Below the pieces are notes generated by a model that saw only the letters and a list, made by a program, of their open reading frames with translations, ran no database searches and had not been told where the DNA came from. Source: an uncultured Chloroflexota bacterium (GTDB lineage: Bacteria; Chloroflexota; Limnocylindria; Limnocylindrales; CSP1-4). Taken from it: 33,920 bases of DNA. The stretch covers positions 1 through 33,920 of the forward strand of contig CAIYZX010000181.1 in assembly GCA_903930745.1 (NCBI GenBank), given 5' to 3'. The stretch's first letter is position 1. Every line of letters starts with the position of its first letter. The position numbers were made by a program, and so were the translations under genes. This document shows, in pieces, positions 9,093 through 17,453 of this stretch.

Positions 9093-11231
9093 TCAGGCGC
9101 GGCCTGCCGCCACCTCGTCCGCTCGATTGCGTCCGGCGAGGAGGATGAGGTCCTCGTGGAGCTCGAACCACACCCCGTGATAGCTGTCCACGCGTGGCGA
9201 GGCAACGTACTTGCCATTGCCGGCGACGGCGGCAGCCACGGCTGCGCCGAGCCGAACGCCATAGCGCGCGAGCCGCGGCAACGCTGCGGCAGGGGACGCC
9301 AGCCACCGCTCGACCTCCACGTGGAGCTCGCGCAGACTCGCGAGCACCGCCGAGTCGTACACGGGGTCGGTGTGGTCGTTGAAGACTCCCTCGCTTCTCA
9401 TCTGCCAGGACGTCACAACGGTCTTCATCCGATGATCGAGCGCAAGAAAGGCGTCCAGCGCCGCGACCGCGTTCGCAGGCCCCCAGCTTGCCGTGTCCTC
9501 GGCGAGCCTCGCGATGCCCGCCGTCCTGCCCCCGGCAGTAAGGCGGAAGGAGCCGGCGCCCGCCTCGACGAGCCCGTCGGCAACCAGCTGCTCAATGAGC
9601 GAGGACGCGTCCTCGGCGGCGCAGCCGGTGGCGCTGGCAATGCCGTCGGGCCCCGCGTATCCCTTCACGACGAGGGCGCGGATCGCGTCGTGTGCATCAA
9701 CGGGCGCGCGCCCGCCAGCCACGGCGGCGGCAGGGGCACCCTGGGCCCCAGGGGCACCTGCCCCCTCCTGCTCGACGTGGATGCCGAGCTCGCGTGCCCA
9801 TCCAAGCAGCGTGGACACCTCGGGGACGACCGCCTCCACACCGGCAATGGCGCCCTTGAACACCTCTCCCGTGGCGCCGTCGATCGTGATCGTGTCGCCT
9901 CGGCGGATCACGGTGTCCCCTATCGTCACGGTGTCGGACCCGACGTCGACGGTGCTCGCGCCCACGACCGCCGGAATGCCCCACCCTCGCGCCACAACGG
10001 CCGCATGACTGGCGAACCCGCCGGTCGTGGTAAGGACCCCGGCGGCACGACTCATGCCATGCACATCGTCCGGCGACGTCTCCCGGCGAACGAGGATCAC
10101 CCGTGCTCCGCCATCGGCTGCAGTGACCGCGTCCTCCGGTGTCAGCTGGACCTCGCCGCACGCGACGCCCGGCGACGCCGGCAGGCCGCTCGCGAGAGCG
10201 GGGCCCGCATCGGATCGCCCCTTCAAGGTCGTCGGCGGGTTGGCCAGGGCGGATCGCACGCGCTCAACCGCCTGTGCGCGGGTCAACCCGAACGTGGGGT
10301 CCCCGGCCATCTCGACAGCCATCCGCAAGGCCGCCTGGGGCGTGCGCTTGCCGACGCGCACCTGCAGCATCCAGAGCCGTCTGCGCTCGATCGTGAACTC
10401 GATGTCGCAACAGTCACGGTAGTGGCGCTCAAGCGTGGTGGCGTACCTGCGCAGCTCGCCGGCCACCTCGGGCATGCGCTCGCGCAGGCAGCCGATGGGC
10501 TCGGTGACGTGCGTGCCGGCGACGACATCCTCGCCCTGCGCGTTGAACATCACGTCGCCGTAGAGCTCGTTCTCGCCCGTCGCCGGGTTGCGCGTGAAGA
10601 GGACGCCCGTGCCGGAGTCCTCGCCCCTGTTGCCGAAGACCATCGCCTGGACCGTGACACCCGTGCCAAGGTCATCAGGGATGCCCTCCTTCGCGCGGTA
10701 CGCCCTGGCTCGATCGCTGTTCCAGGAGAGGAACACGGCTTCCACCGCACCCCGGAGCTGGTCCCAGGGGTCCGCGGGAACGATCGTCACGCCGACGATC
10801 TCGCGGTAGACCCTGACAAACCGGTCGTGGCAATCTGCCGCGAATGCCGCATCTCCCGAGGTAGCGGCGAGTCCCGCCTCGGTGTCATCGTTGAGGCCGA
10901 GGTTGAGGATGGTGTCCATCATTCCCGGCATGGAACGCGGTGCCCCGGACCGCACGCTCACGAGCAGCGGGTCGGCGGCGTCGCCGAAGCGACGCCCCAC
11001 CTTCTCCTCCAGGCGCGCCATCTGCGCGCGCAGCTCATCCTCGAGACCCGCAGGCCAGCCACCGGCGAGATAGGCGTTGCAGGTGGCCGTCCCCACCGTG
11101 AAGGCGGGCGGTACCGGCAGGCCGAGCTCCACGGCCATGGTGGCGATGTTCGCCGCCTTGCCACCGATCTTGAGCGTGAGCTCGTCCAGAGACAGGCCGT
11201 GATCATGGTCATAGGCAAAGACCTGGGGCAC
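9093..11231 (-). CDS. PPDK-like ATP-grasp/His-swivel protein lacking the PEP/pyruvate barrel
   Basis: 712 residues. About 1-340 is clearly the pyruvate phosphate dikinase ATP-binding region: KIGGKAANIA, SVRSGAPRSMPGMMDTILNLGLND, VQAMVFGNRGEDSGTG, NAQGEDVVAGT, LWMLQVRVGKRTPQAALR. About 345-465 is the swivel domain with phospho-acceptor His409 in TTGGFASHAAVVARG. Normal PPDK then has a barrel of about 350 residues that converts pyruvate and PEP. Here it is absent, and after an Ala/Gly/Pro linker (488-511) comes a 200-residue region beginning like a winged helix (512-570) followed by helices. ATP could therefore phosphorylate His409, but the acceptor is unknown. GTG 11231 has GGGAGGA seven bases upstream. 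Last gene of the long operon, 52 bases after the cyclase. Short barrel-less PPDKs exist in actinobacteria; this tail I do not recognise. Confidence 0.87.
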   Translation of the reverse strand: MPQVFAYDHDHGLSLDELTLKIGGKAANIATMAVELGLPVPPAFTVGTATCNAYLAGGWPAGLEDELRAQMARLEEKVGRRFGDAADPLLVSVRSGAPRSMPGMMDTILNLGLNDDTEAGLAATSGDAAFAADCHDRFVRVYREIVGVTIVPADPWDQLRGAVEAVFLSWNSDRARAYRAKEGIPDDLGTGVTVQAMVFGNRGEDSGTGVLFTRNPATGENELYGDVMFNAQGEDVVAGTHVTEPIGCLRERMPEVAGELRRYATTLERHYRDCCDIEFTIERRRLWMLQVRVGKRTPQAALRMAVEMAGDPTFGLTRAQAVERVRSALANPPTTLKGRSDAGPALASGLPASPGVACGEVQLTPEDAVTAADGGARVILVRRETSPDDVHGMSRAAGVLTTTGGFASHAAVVARGWGIPAVVGASTVDVGSDTVTIGDTVIRRGDTITIDGATGEVFKGAIAGVEAVVPEVSTLLGWARELGIHVEQEGAGAPGAQGAPAAAVAGGRAPVDAHDAIRALVVKGYAGPDGIASATGCAAEDASSLIEQLVADGLVEAGAGSFRLTAGGRTAGIARLAEDTASWGPANAVAALDAFLALDHRMKTVVTSWQMRSEGVFNDHTDPVYDSAVLASLRELHVEVERWLASPAAALPRLARYGVRLGAAVAAAVAGNGKYVASPRVDSYHGVWFELHEDLILLAGRNRADEVAAGRA

Positions 11232-11283
11232 GCGTGGGTCCTCCCAAGGGCATCGTGCGGCCGTCTCGCGGACGGCCTTGGGG

Positions 11284-12171
11284 TCAAAGGACGGCGACCG
11301 GGTCCACCATCGAGCCCGTGGCGCCGCGGATCTTCACCGGCAGCGCGACGAACAGGAACTCGTAGATCCTCCGGCGGGCAAGCTCCTCGAGATCCAGGCT
11401 CTCCATGATGTAGATGCCGTTCTCGATGAGCAGCCTGGTGTGCACTGGCTGCGGATTGCCCTCCGGTCCCGGGTCGGGTGCCGGCTGGACCTCGAAGGTC
11501 TCCGTGTCCGACCCGGCGGCGACCACGCCTCGCTCAAGCATCCACTGGGCCGCGGACAGGTCGGGGCCGGGCGTCTTGTGCGCGGCCATCCTCTCGGCAT
11601 CGGGCCAGAGGCCCATGTACCCGGTGCGGATGACCACGACATCCCAGGGCCGGACGGCAACGCCTTGAGCTGCACAGATCGCCTCCATCTCGGCGGCATC
11701 GATCGGTGACCCCTTGGGCAGGCACTCGACGCCGCGGAAGGTGGGGGCATCGACGAGGACGCCGCGGGTGAAGAACGGCGGCATGCTGGAGGCATCCCCG
11801 TGCACCGGACCAAAGTCGGTCAGGTGCTCGTCCGCAGCGCCGCCACCGTACCAGTGCATGTCGTCGCCGATCGTCATGTGGGCGAGGGCATCCATGTGCG
11901 CTCCAGAGTGGCTCGTCGCCATGACGTACTCGGCCATGTAGCCGAGGCCCGCGTCATTCACCGGGCCCCACGGCTGGGCACCGGTCACCCGGATCCCGCG
12001 TGGCGTCCGGTAGTTGAGCACCTGGAAGGGCGGGTGGCCCGGGAACAGCGGCATGCCCGGGAACCTGACCGCACTGAGCGAGATCATCTCGCCGGCCTGG
12101 ACCAGGCGCGCCGCCTGGGCGACCTGCGAGGCAGGCATGTCCCCGATGGGGCCGAGCTGGGAACCACTCAC
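11284..12171 (-). CDS. Cyclase/kynurenine-formamidase-family metal hydrolase (PF04199)
   Basis: 295 residues. The family metal motif HxGxHxDxxxH is intact: His88, His92, Asp94, His98 in HSGAHMDALAH. Members hydrolyse amides, lactones or ring bonds using Mn or Zn (kynurenine formamidase, isatin hydrolase, polyketide cyclases). Next to a molybdenum hydroxylase a ring-opening hydrolase acting on its product is a natural reading, but the substrate is inferred. The start is GTG 12171, which shares bases with the TGA of the hydroxylase large subunit (GTGA) and has an AGGAGG about ten bases upstream; ATG 12138 is an alternative. The tight overlap implies translational coupling with the hydroxylase. 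Confidence 0.9.
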   Translation of the reverse strand: MSGSQLGPIGDMPASQVAQAARLVQAGEMISLSAVRFPGMPLFPGHPPFQVLNYRTPRGIRVTGAQPWGPVNDAGLGYMAEYVMATSHSGAHMDALAHMTIGDDMHWYGGGAADEHLTDFGPVHGDASSMPPFFTRGVLVDAPTFRGVECLPKGSPIDAAEMEAICAAQGVAVRPWDVVVIRTGYMGLWPDAERMAAHKTPGPDLSAAQWMLERGVVAAGSDTETFEVQPAPDPGPEGNPQPVHTRLLIENGIYIMESLDLEELARRRIYEFLFVALPVKIRGATGSMVDPVAVL

Positions 12172-14423
12172 CGCGCACCATCCTCCTGCAGCGCTCGCCA
12201 GACACGTTCGGGCGTCAGGGGCAGATCCCGGATCGGGACGCCGATCGCGTCGCGAACCGCGGCGCCGACAGCGGAGGCGACGCACAGCAATGCACCCTCG
12301 CTCATCCCCTTGGACCCGTACGGGCCGGGCCCGTCCTCGTTCTCGATGATCTCGCTCCGCAGCTCGACCGGCAGATCCATGATCGTCGGGATCCGATAGT
12401 CGATCGCGCCAAGGTTCCGCATCCGTCCACGTTCGTCGTAGATGCAGTGCTCCATCAGCGTGTGACCGAGGCCCATGATCGCCGCACCCTCGTCCTGCAT
12501 CCGGACGTGGAGCGGGTTGAGGGCCTTGCCCACATCGGAGACGGTGATGTGCTTCACCAGCGTCACGTCACCGGTCTCGCGATCCACGTCCGCCTCGATG
12601 ACGGTGCAGTTGAACTCGAAGAAGGCCGGTGCGCCGGAGAGTGGATGCGACGGATCGGCATCCTTGCGCACCTCGCCGAGTCCCGTGATCTCTCCGCCGA
12701 GCCTGCCGAGCCCGGACGCAAGCACCTCCCGAATGGTGAGCACGCGACCGTCGGCGACCCGGACGACGCCGGCGTCAACGATCACGTCCCCCACCTCGAC
12801 ACCCGCGATCCGCGCCGCCAGTGCACCCAGCTTCGCCTGCACGTCCCGGCAGGCCATGAGAACCGCGTTGCCCATCAGGACCGTGGACCGGCTCGCGGAG
12901 GTCTGCTGGTCGTACGGCACGATCGCCGTGTCACCCATGATGACCGTCACCCAGTCCATCGGCGCGCCGAGCTCCTGCGCCACGATCTGCGAGAACACGG
13001 TGCGGGCTCCCTGGCCCATGTCCGAGGTGCCCGCGTAGACGACAGCGCTGCCGTCTCCGAGGAGGCGCACGATCGCGTAGGACAGTCCCGTCGTCGGCCC
13101 CGACTTGATGCCGAGTGCGATGCCACGACCTCGGCCTGGAGGCAGCGGCGCGTCCCAGCCGCCTTCCGAGGCCGCACGGCGCACGGTCTGCTCCCAGTCA
13201 CCGTCGGCAGGGGTGTCGAACGGGATGAAGGCATCGCCCTTCCGCGCCAGGTTGAGCAGGCGGATGGCGAGCCGGTCCATGCCGAGCTCGAGCGCGCCCT
13301 GGTCGAGGTTGGACTCCACTGCCCAGTTGATCTGCGGGTTGCCGAAGCCGCGAAAGGCGGTGGACGGCACCGTGTGGCTCAGCACGCTCCGTGCCAGGAT
13401 CCTCACCGCGGGGATGTTGTACGGCCCGGCCGCCGGGTAGCTGCCCTTGGCAACGACGCGGTCGGCGATGTCCACGTAGGCACCGATCAGGTAGTCGGCC
13501 TCGATGTCCTGGAAGAGGATGTGGCCAGCAGCGTCGAAGCCGGTGCGAACATGCGACGCACAGGCCGCTCGGCGGACCGCCTGGAACGACTCCTCGAGCG
13601 TCAGGACGAGCCTGACAGGTCTACCCAGCCTGAGCGCGGCGAACACCACCGCGGGTTCGTGCTTGGCGTGCTGCTTGCCTCCGAACCCGCCGCCGGGATC
13701 CGGGGCGTGGACACGGACCTTGGAGAGCGGTAGGCCGACGAGGCCGGCAATCTGCTTCTGGAGCCAGTTGGGGTGTTGGATCGTGCTCCAGACCACGACG
13801 CCGTCGCCGTCGGGCGCAGCGATGAACGCGTGGGGCTCGATGGCGAACTGCGTGACGATGGGGAAGCTGTACCGGCCCTCGACGACGAGGTGCGCCTTCG
13901 CCTCCTCGGCCTCGACGTCACCCCAGCCAACGCGGTGCTCGGTGAGCACGTTGCCGAGCGCGAGGCCGGTGTCTCCACGAAGCGCCGGGTCCTGCACGAG
14001 GGGCGCACCCGGCGCGAGTGCCCCGGCGATCGTGAAGACCGCAGGCAGCTCCTCGTAGTCCACCTTGACGAGGGCCGCGGCCCGCTCGGCGAGCTCTCTC
14101 GTGTCGGCCACGACGATCGCCACCGGGTCGCCGTGGTACTTGGTCTCGCGCACCGCGAGCACCGGTCGATCGGCAACCTGTGGGCCATATCGCGGCATCG
14201 GGTCCGGCAGGTCGGCCGCCGTCATGACGAGATGCACGCCAGGGAGTGCGAGCGCCGCCGAGCCGTCGATCCCGACGATGCGGGCCCGCGCACAGTCGAG
14301 GTGGACAAGCTTCGCATGCAGGGCACCCGGCACGTGGAGGTCCGCCAGGTACGCCTGGGCTCCGGTGACCCGGTCAGTCCCGCCGACCCTGTTGGGGGAC
14401 TCCCCGATAGGCGACGCGCTCAT
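12168..14423 (-). CDS. Molybdenum hydroxylase large subunit (xanthine dehydrogenase family)
   Basis: Molybdopterin-binding subunit, 751 residues. Visible: a xanthine-dehydrogenase a/b-hammerhead region (RVTGAQAYLADL, then KYHGDPVAIVVA), the cofactor loop DPGGGFGGK (242-250), AFRGFGNPQ, and near the C terminus KGMSEG with Glu709 at the place of the catalytic glutamate (usually KGVGE). The active-site loop AFRGFG is the hydroxylase type, not the CO dehydrogenase form I loop, so this should hydroxylate an aldehyde or N-heterocycle with water as oxygen donor. ATG 14423 overlaps the FeS-subunit stop by ATGA; the stop overlaps the cyclase start by GTGA. Substrate not predictable. Confidence 0.94.
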   Translation of the reverse strand: MSASPIGESPNRVGGTDRVTGAQAYLADLHVPGALHAKLVHLDCARARIVGIDGSAALALPGVHLVMTAADLPDPMPRYGPQVADRPVLAVRETKYHGDPVAIVVADTRELAERAAALVKVDYEELPAVFTIAGALAPGAPLVQDPALRGDTGLALGNVLTEHRVGWGDVEAEEAKAHLVVEGRYSFPIVTQFAIEPHAFIAAPDGDGVVVWSTIQHPNWLQKQIAGLVGLPLSKVRVHAPDPGGGFGGKQHAKHEPAVVFAALRLGRPVRLVLTLEESFQAVRRAACASHVRTGFDAAGHILFQDIEADYLIGAYVDIADRVVAKGSYPAAGPYNIPAVRILARSVLSHTVPSTAFRGFGNPQINWAVESNLDQGALELGMDRLAIRLLNLARKGDAFIPFDTPADGDWEQTVRRAASEGGWDAPLPPGRGRGIALGIKSGPTTGLSYAIVRLLGDGSAVVYAGTSDMGQGARTVFSQIVAQELGAPMDWVTVIMGDTAIVPYDQQTSASRSTVLMGNAVLMACRDVQAKLGALAARIAGVEVGDVIVDAGVVRVADGRVLTIREVLASGLGRLGGEITGLGEVRKDADPSHPLSGAPAFFEFNCTVIEADVDRETGDVTLVKHITVSDVGKALNPLHVRMQDEGAAIMGLGHTLMEHCIYDERGRMRNLGAIDYRIPTIMDLPVELRSEIIENEDGPGPYGSKGMSEGALLCVASAVGAAVRDAIGVPIRDLPLTPERVWRALQEDGAR

Positions 14424-14896
14424 CGTCCGGCCTCCGAGGCGGCCAGGACTGCGTCCGTGATCTGCTCGTAGCAGGCGCAGCGGCACAGGTTTCCGGCCAT
14501 GCCCTCCGCGATCTCCTCCCGGGTTGGATGGGGGTTCAGGTCCAGCAACGCGTGGGCTGACATGAGCTGCCCGGGGATGCAGAAGCCGCACTGCACCGCG
14601 CCCTTGTCCAGGAACGAGGTCTGCAGCGTCGACAGGCGGCCATCGGCGGACGAGAGCCCCTCGACGGTGAGAATCACCGCCCCATCCGCCTCCACCGCGA
14701 GCACCAGGCACGAGTCCACGGCACGTCCGTCCACGATGACCGTGCAGGCGCCGCATTCGCCGACGAGGCAGCACTCCTTGGTTCCCGTCAGTCCGAGATC
14801 GTCGCGCAGGACATCGAGCAGGGTGTGCTGGGGTGCCACGTCCAGCACGCGTCGCCGGCCATTGACCGTCAGCTCGATGGGAAGGGTGAGCGTCAC
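14420..14896 (-). CDS. Molybdenum hydroxylase [2Fe-2S] small subunit
   Basis: 158 residues with both iron-sulphur clusters. The plant-ferredoxin-type cluster uses Cys43, Cys48, Cys51 and Cys63 (CLVGECGAC...C). The four-helix cluster uses Cys103, Cys106, Cys138 and Cys140 (QCGFC, GNLCRCACY). It passes electrons from the molybdenum centre to FAD. GTG 14896 gives the normal family length and has GGGGGAG seven bases upstream; the longer upstream frame overlaps the FAD-subunit gene and is not used. It begins one base after the FAD subunit stop and ends in an ATGA overlap with the large subunit, so all three subunits are made together. Confidence 0.95.
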   Translation of the reverse strand: MTLTLPIELTVNGRRRVLDVAPQHTLLDVLRDDLGLTGTKECCLVGECGACTVIVDGRAVDSCLVLAVEADGAVILTVEGLSSADGRLSTLQTSFLDKGAVQCGFCIPGQLMSAHALLDLNPHPTREEIAEGMAGNLCRCACYEQITDAVLAASEAGR

Positions 14897-14897
14897 G

Positions 14898-15764
14898 TCA
14901 CTGCTCCCCCGCCGCCAGGCGCTCGAGCGCGATGGCAAGGGCACGTCTGCCCAGGACACGCAGCATCGCGAGACGGTACTCGGGTCCGGCCCGCATTGAG
15001 GTCGCGGATGGGGAGGCATCGGCGAGGATCGTCGCAAGGACGTCGGCCCTGGCGGCATCCGGCGCGCCGGGGTCGGCCAGCACACCAGAGGTGTCCACCC
15101 GGACCAGCGGTCGCGGCCCCACGCTCCCAAAGGCGACCCTGGTCACGCCCGCTGCGTCCACTCCGCAGGCCAGCGTGACGGAGGCGAGATCATGACCCCG
15201 TCGGCGCGTTCGACGCTGGTGGGCACTGGCGATCCGGCTTGCGGGCATTGGGACCTCCACTGCAACCACCAGTTCGCCGGGGGCGAGCGTCGTGATCCCG
15301 GATCTGACGAACAGGTCGTCCACGGCGATCCGGCGCACTCCCGTCGGACCCGCTGCCACGACCCGGGCATCGTGCACGAGGAGCGGGGGTGCCGTGTCGG
15401 CGGCGGGCGAGGCATTGCAGATGTTCCCGCCCAGCGTCGCGCGATTGCGGATCTGGATGGAGCCGACAGCTGCGGCCGCCTCACCGAGCGCGTGGGCATG
15501 CCTGCGCACGATCGGACTGGCGGCGATCTCGGTCATTGTCGTTGTCGCACCGATCACGATCGTCCCGGCCTCGTTGCGGATCCCGGGCGCAAGCTCAGGG
15601 ACGCGCTTGATGTCCACCACGAGGGCAGGCGAGGCAGAGCCGTCGCGGAGCCGGATGATGAGATCGGTTCCACCGGCGAGCACGCGAGCACCAGGGCCGC
15701 GCTCGGCGAGGAGCGCGAGCGCGTCCGCGAGCGTGTTGGGACAGGCGTAGGCGAATGGTTGCAT
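14898..15764 (-). CDS. Molybdenum hydroxylase FAD-binding medium subunit
   Basis: 288 residues, normal length. FAD motifs AGGTDL (30-35) and TLGGNICNASPAAD (110-123) are intact, and the C-terminal SAHQRRTRRRGHDLASV matches the CO-dehydrogenase flavoprotein C-terminal domain. It takes electrons from the small subunit and hands them to an acceptor. ATG 15764 lies 22 bases after the HprK-like gene. The medium-small-large order on one transcript is the classical order for this enzyme class. Confidence 0.94.
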   Translation of the reverse strand: MQPFAYACPNTLADALALLAERGPGARVLAGGTDLIIRLRDGSASPALVVDIKRVPELAPGIRNEAGTIVIGATTTMTEIAASPIVRRHAHALGEAAAAVGSIQIRNRATLGGNICNASPAADTAPPLLVHDARVVAAGPTGVRRIAVDDLFVRSGITTLAPGELVVAVEVPMPASRIASAHQRRTRRRGHDLASVTLACGVDAAGVTRVAFGSVGPRPLVRVDTSGVLADPGAPDAARADVLATILADASPSATSMRAGPEYRLAMLRVLGRRALAIALERLAAGEQ

Positions 15765-15786
15765 GATGACCGGCCAGCCCCTGCCG

Positions 15787-16674
15787 CTAGAGGATCCTGT
15801 CGACCTCGTCCATCAGCACCTGCGGGCTGGAGGCACGGATGAAGTAGAAGGGACGCTGACAGAAGTCGTCAACGAACTGGGCGCGGCGGGCACGGAGCAC
15901 GTCGTTGTCCACCATCGGCATGACGTGCCCGGGAGCCAGCAGCTCGTTGGTGAGAAGGTAGTTCTGCAGGGAGTGCAGGAACTGGAAGCCCCGCTCGAAC
16001 GGGATGAGCTCGTTGGTCGCCGGGTCGAAGTTCCCATCGATCGCCGGGACGATCACGAGGTCGATGTTCGGAGTGCCCTCATACCTGCCCCACGTGGGCA
16101 TTGTGCCCCAGAACTTCTCGACGCCCTTGTTGGGGGCGGCCTTGTCCGAGCGCTCCGTGCCCTCGGTTCGCCTGACCAGGAACGTGTCCTCGGAGCCCGC
16201 CACGGCTCGCCCGTCATCGCTGATGACCGTCGTCTCCGATGCGACCTGGAGCGCGCCGCGCACGCCGGCCTCGATCAGGCCCATGCTCTTGCCGTGATTG
16301 GACTCGCCCCCCAGGAACAGGAACGTCTTGCCCCGGTAGTTCACGGCGGCGCTGTGGCTCGGGTGCTCCCCCTTGGCCTCCATGCGCAGCGCCAGCATCG
16401 CCACGATCGCCTTCTGCAGCGGTCCGGCCGGCCAGCTGCCGGTGAACGTCATCGTCCGCCCGTCGTAGGACGCGCGCTTCGCTCCGTCCTGGTTCCATAC
16501 GATGTCCGGCGCCTCGAGCGTCACCGCCGGGGAGATCCGCACGTCGGCGAGCCTGTAGTTCAGGAAGTTGAGATCGTCGAGCACGTGCTCGCGAGGCTCG
16601 CCGCCGTAGACGTCGATGCGGAGGCGGGCCTTGCCTGCCGAGAACTCCTCTGTAAGGCGCAGGTTGCTGTTCAT
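15787..16674 (-). CDS. HPr-kinase-like P-loop protein
   Basis: 295 residues, with the core resembling the HprK/P kinase C-terminal fold: SHSAAVNYRGKTFLFLGG leads to a Walker A GGESNHGKS (122-130), followed 20 residues later by VISDDG (Asp153, Asp154), the position of the VADD motif of HprK. The N-terminal 100 residues are unrecognised. HprK-type proteins bind ATP or pyrophosphate and phosphorylate, or remove phosphate from, a protein serine; some relatives act on small molecules. It shares an ATGA overlap with the GntR regulator upstream and sits 22 bases before the hydroxylase genes. I cannot tell whether it phosphorylates a protein of the operon, the imported substrate, or does something else. 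ATG 16674 has GGAAGGGA upstream. Confidence 0.7.
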   Translation of the reverse strand: MNSNLRLTEEFSAGKARLRIDVYGGEPREHVLDDLNFLNYRLADVRISPAVTLEAPDIVWNQDGAKRASYDGRTMTFTGSWPAGPLQKAIVAMLALRMEAKGEHPSHSAAVNYRGKTFLFLGGESNHGKSMGLIEAGVRGALQVASETTVISDDGRAVAGSEDTFLVRRTEGTERSDKAAPNKGVEKFWGTMPTWGRYEGTPNIDLVIVPAIDGNFDPATNELIPFERGFQFLHSLQNYLLTNELLAPGHVMPMVDNDVLRARRAQFVDDFCQRPFYFIRASSPQVLMDEVDRIL

Positions 16675-17426
16675 GGGATCCCTTCCGGTGTGTGAGCGGG
16701 TTCCGGCCCCGTGCCGGTTCGTGCGGCGGGTGAGGGCTGATGCTGATCGGCTTCGCCATCACCCGGTCCGGGCTCCAGCCAGAGCGTGGCCAGCATCGTC
16801 CGCGCGTCGCTGAAGTGGGTCCGGATGGCCGTCTCGGCGGCTGTCCCGTCGCGGCGTCGGAGGGCATCGAGCACAGGGCCGTGTAGCCCGGCGATCCGAC
16901 GCCGGTCCGAGCCGGCCACCGCGAGCGTGATGTACGTCCGGGAGTACGGCTCGAGGAGGCCCCAGACCCGCTTCAGCGTCTTGTTCCCGCTGACGTCCAC
17001 GAGATACCCGTGGAAGGCGGCGTCGGCAGAGGCCTCCCCCACCGTGTCTCCGGCCTCTGCGCCTGCGTGCATCGCGTCCAGGAGAACGCCGAGCCGCTCG
17101 ACGTCATCGTCGGTCAGCCTGGGCACCGCGAGACGTACAACGAGCGCCTCCAGTTCGGACCGGACGACATACGCCTCGAGAAGCTCATCACGAGAGGGAC
17201 GGCGGACCCGGGCGCCGCGAAACGCGGCGATCTCCACGACTCCGAGGGCCTCGAGATCTCGGAGGGCCTCGCGGACAGGCGCCTGGCTCGTCCCGAACTC
17301 GCGCGCCACCCGGGTCTCAATGATCCGGGACCCGGGCTGATAGCGGCCGTCAAGGATCGCCTCGAGCAGGCGATCCTTGACGGTGTCGGACAGGACGCTG
17401 CGTGAGATCGTCGTCTCGGCAGCCAT
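16671..17426 (-). CDS. GntR/FCD-family transcriptional regulator 1
   Basis: 251 residues. N-terminal winged helix (RLLEAILDGRYQPGSRI, then EFGTSQAPVREALRDLEALG) and C-terminal FCD ligand domain with the metal-site pattern Asp-x3-His (DAAFHGYL), LHGPVL and RTHFSD. A proline/glycine-rich tail of about 35 residues is extra. FCD regulators are usually repressors relieved by an organic acid or sugar acid. It lies inside the operon whose promoter carries a TCGATTATCGA site (26378-26388), which would give autoregulation. It is closely paralogous to the regulator at 30762-31433. ATG 17426 has GGAGAGGAG upstream. Confidence 0.93.
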   Translation of the reverse strand: MAAETTISRSVLSDTVKDRLLEAILDGRYQPGSRIIETRVAREFGTSQAPVREALRDLEALGVVEIAAFRGARVRRPSRDELLEAYVVRSELEALVVRLAVPRLTDDDVERLGVLLDAMHAGAEAGDTVGEASADAAFHGYLVDVSGNKTLKRVWGLLEPYSRTYITLAVAGSDRRRIAGLHGPVLDALRRRDGTAAETAIRTHFSDARTMLATLWLEPGPGDGEADQHQPSPAARTGTGPEPAHTPEGIP

Positions 17427-17453
17427 CCCGGGGGTCTCCTCTCGCCGCGCTGG

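Noticed and set aside
9066-11408. 780-codon plus-strand open frame opposite the PPDK-like gene
   Set aside because: The minus strand encodes unmistakable PPDK motifs; the plus frame has none and is a codon-usage mirror.
12168-14896. Hydroxylase as CO dehydrogenase (coxMSL)
   Set aside because: The subunit order matches, but the large-subunit loop is AFRGFG rather than the CO dehydrogenase form I cysteine loop.
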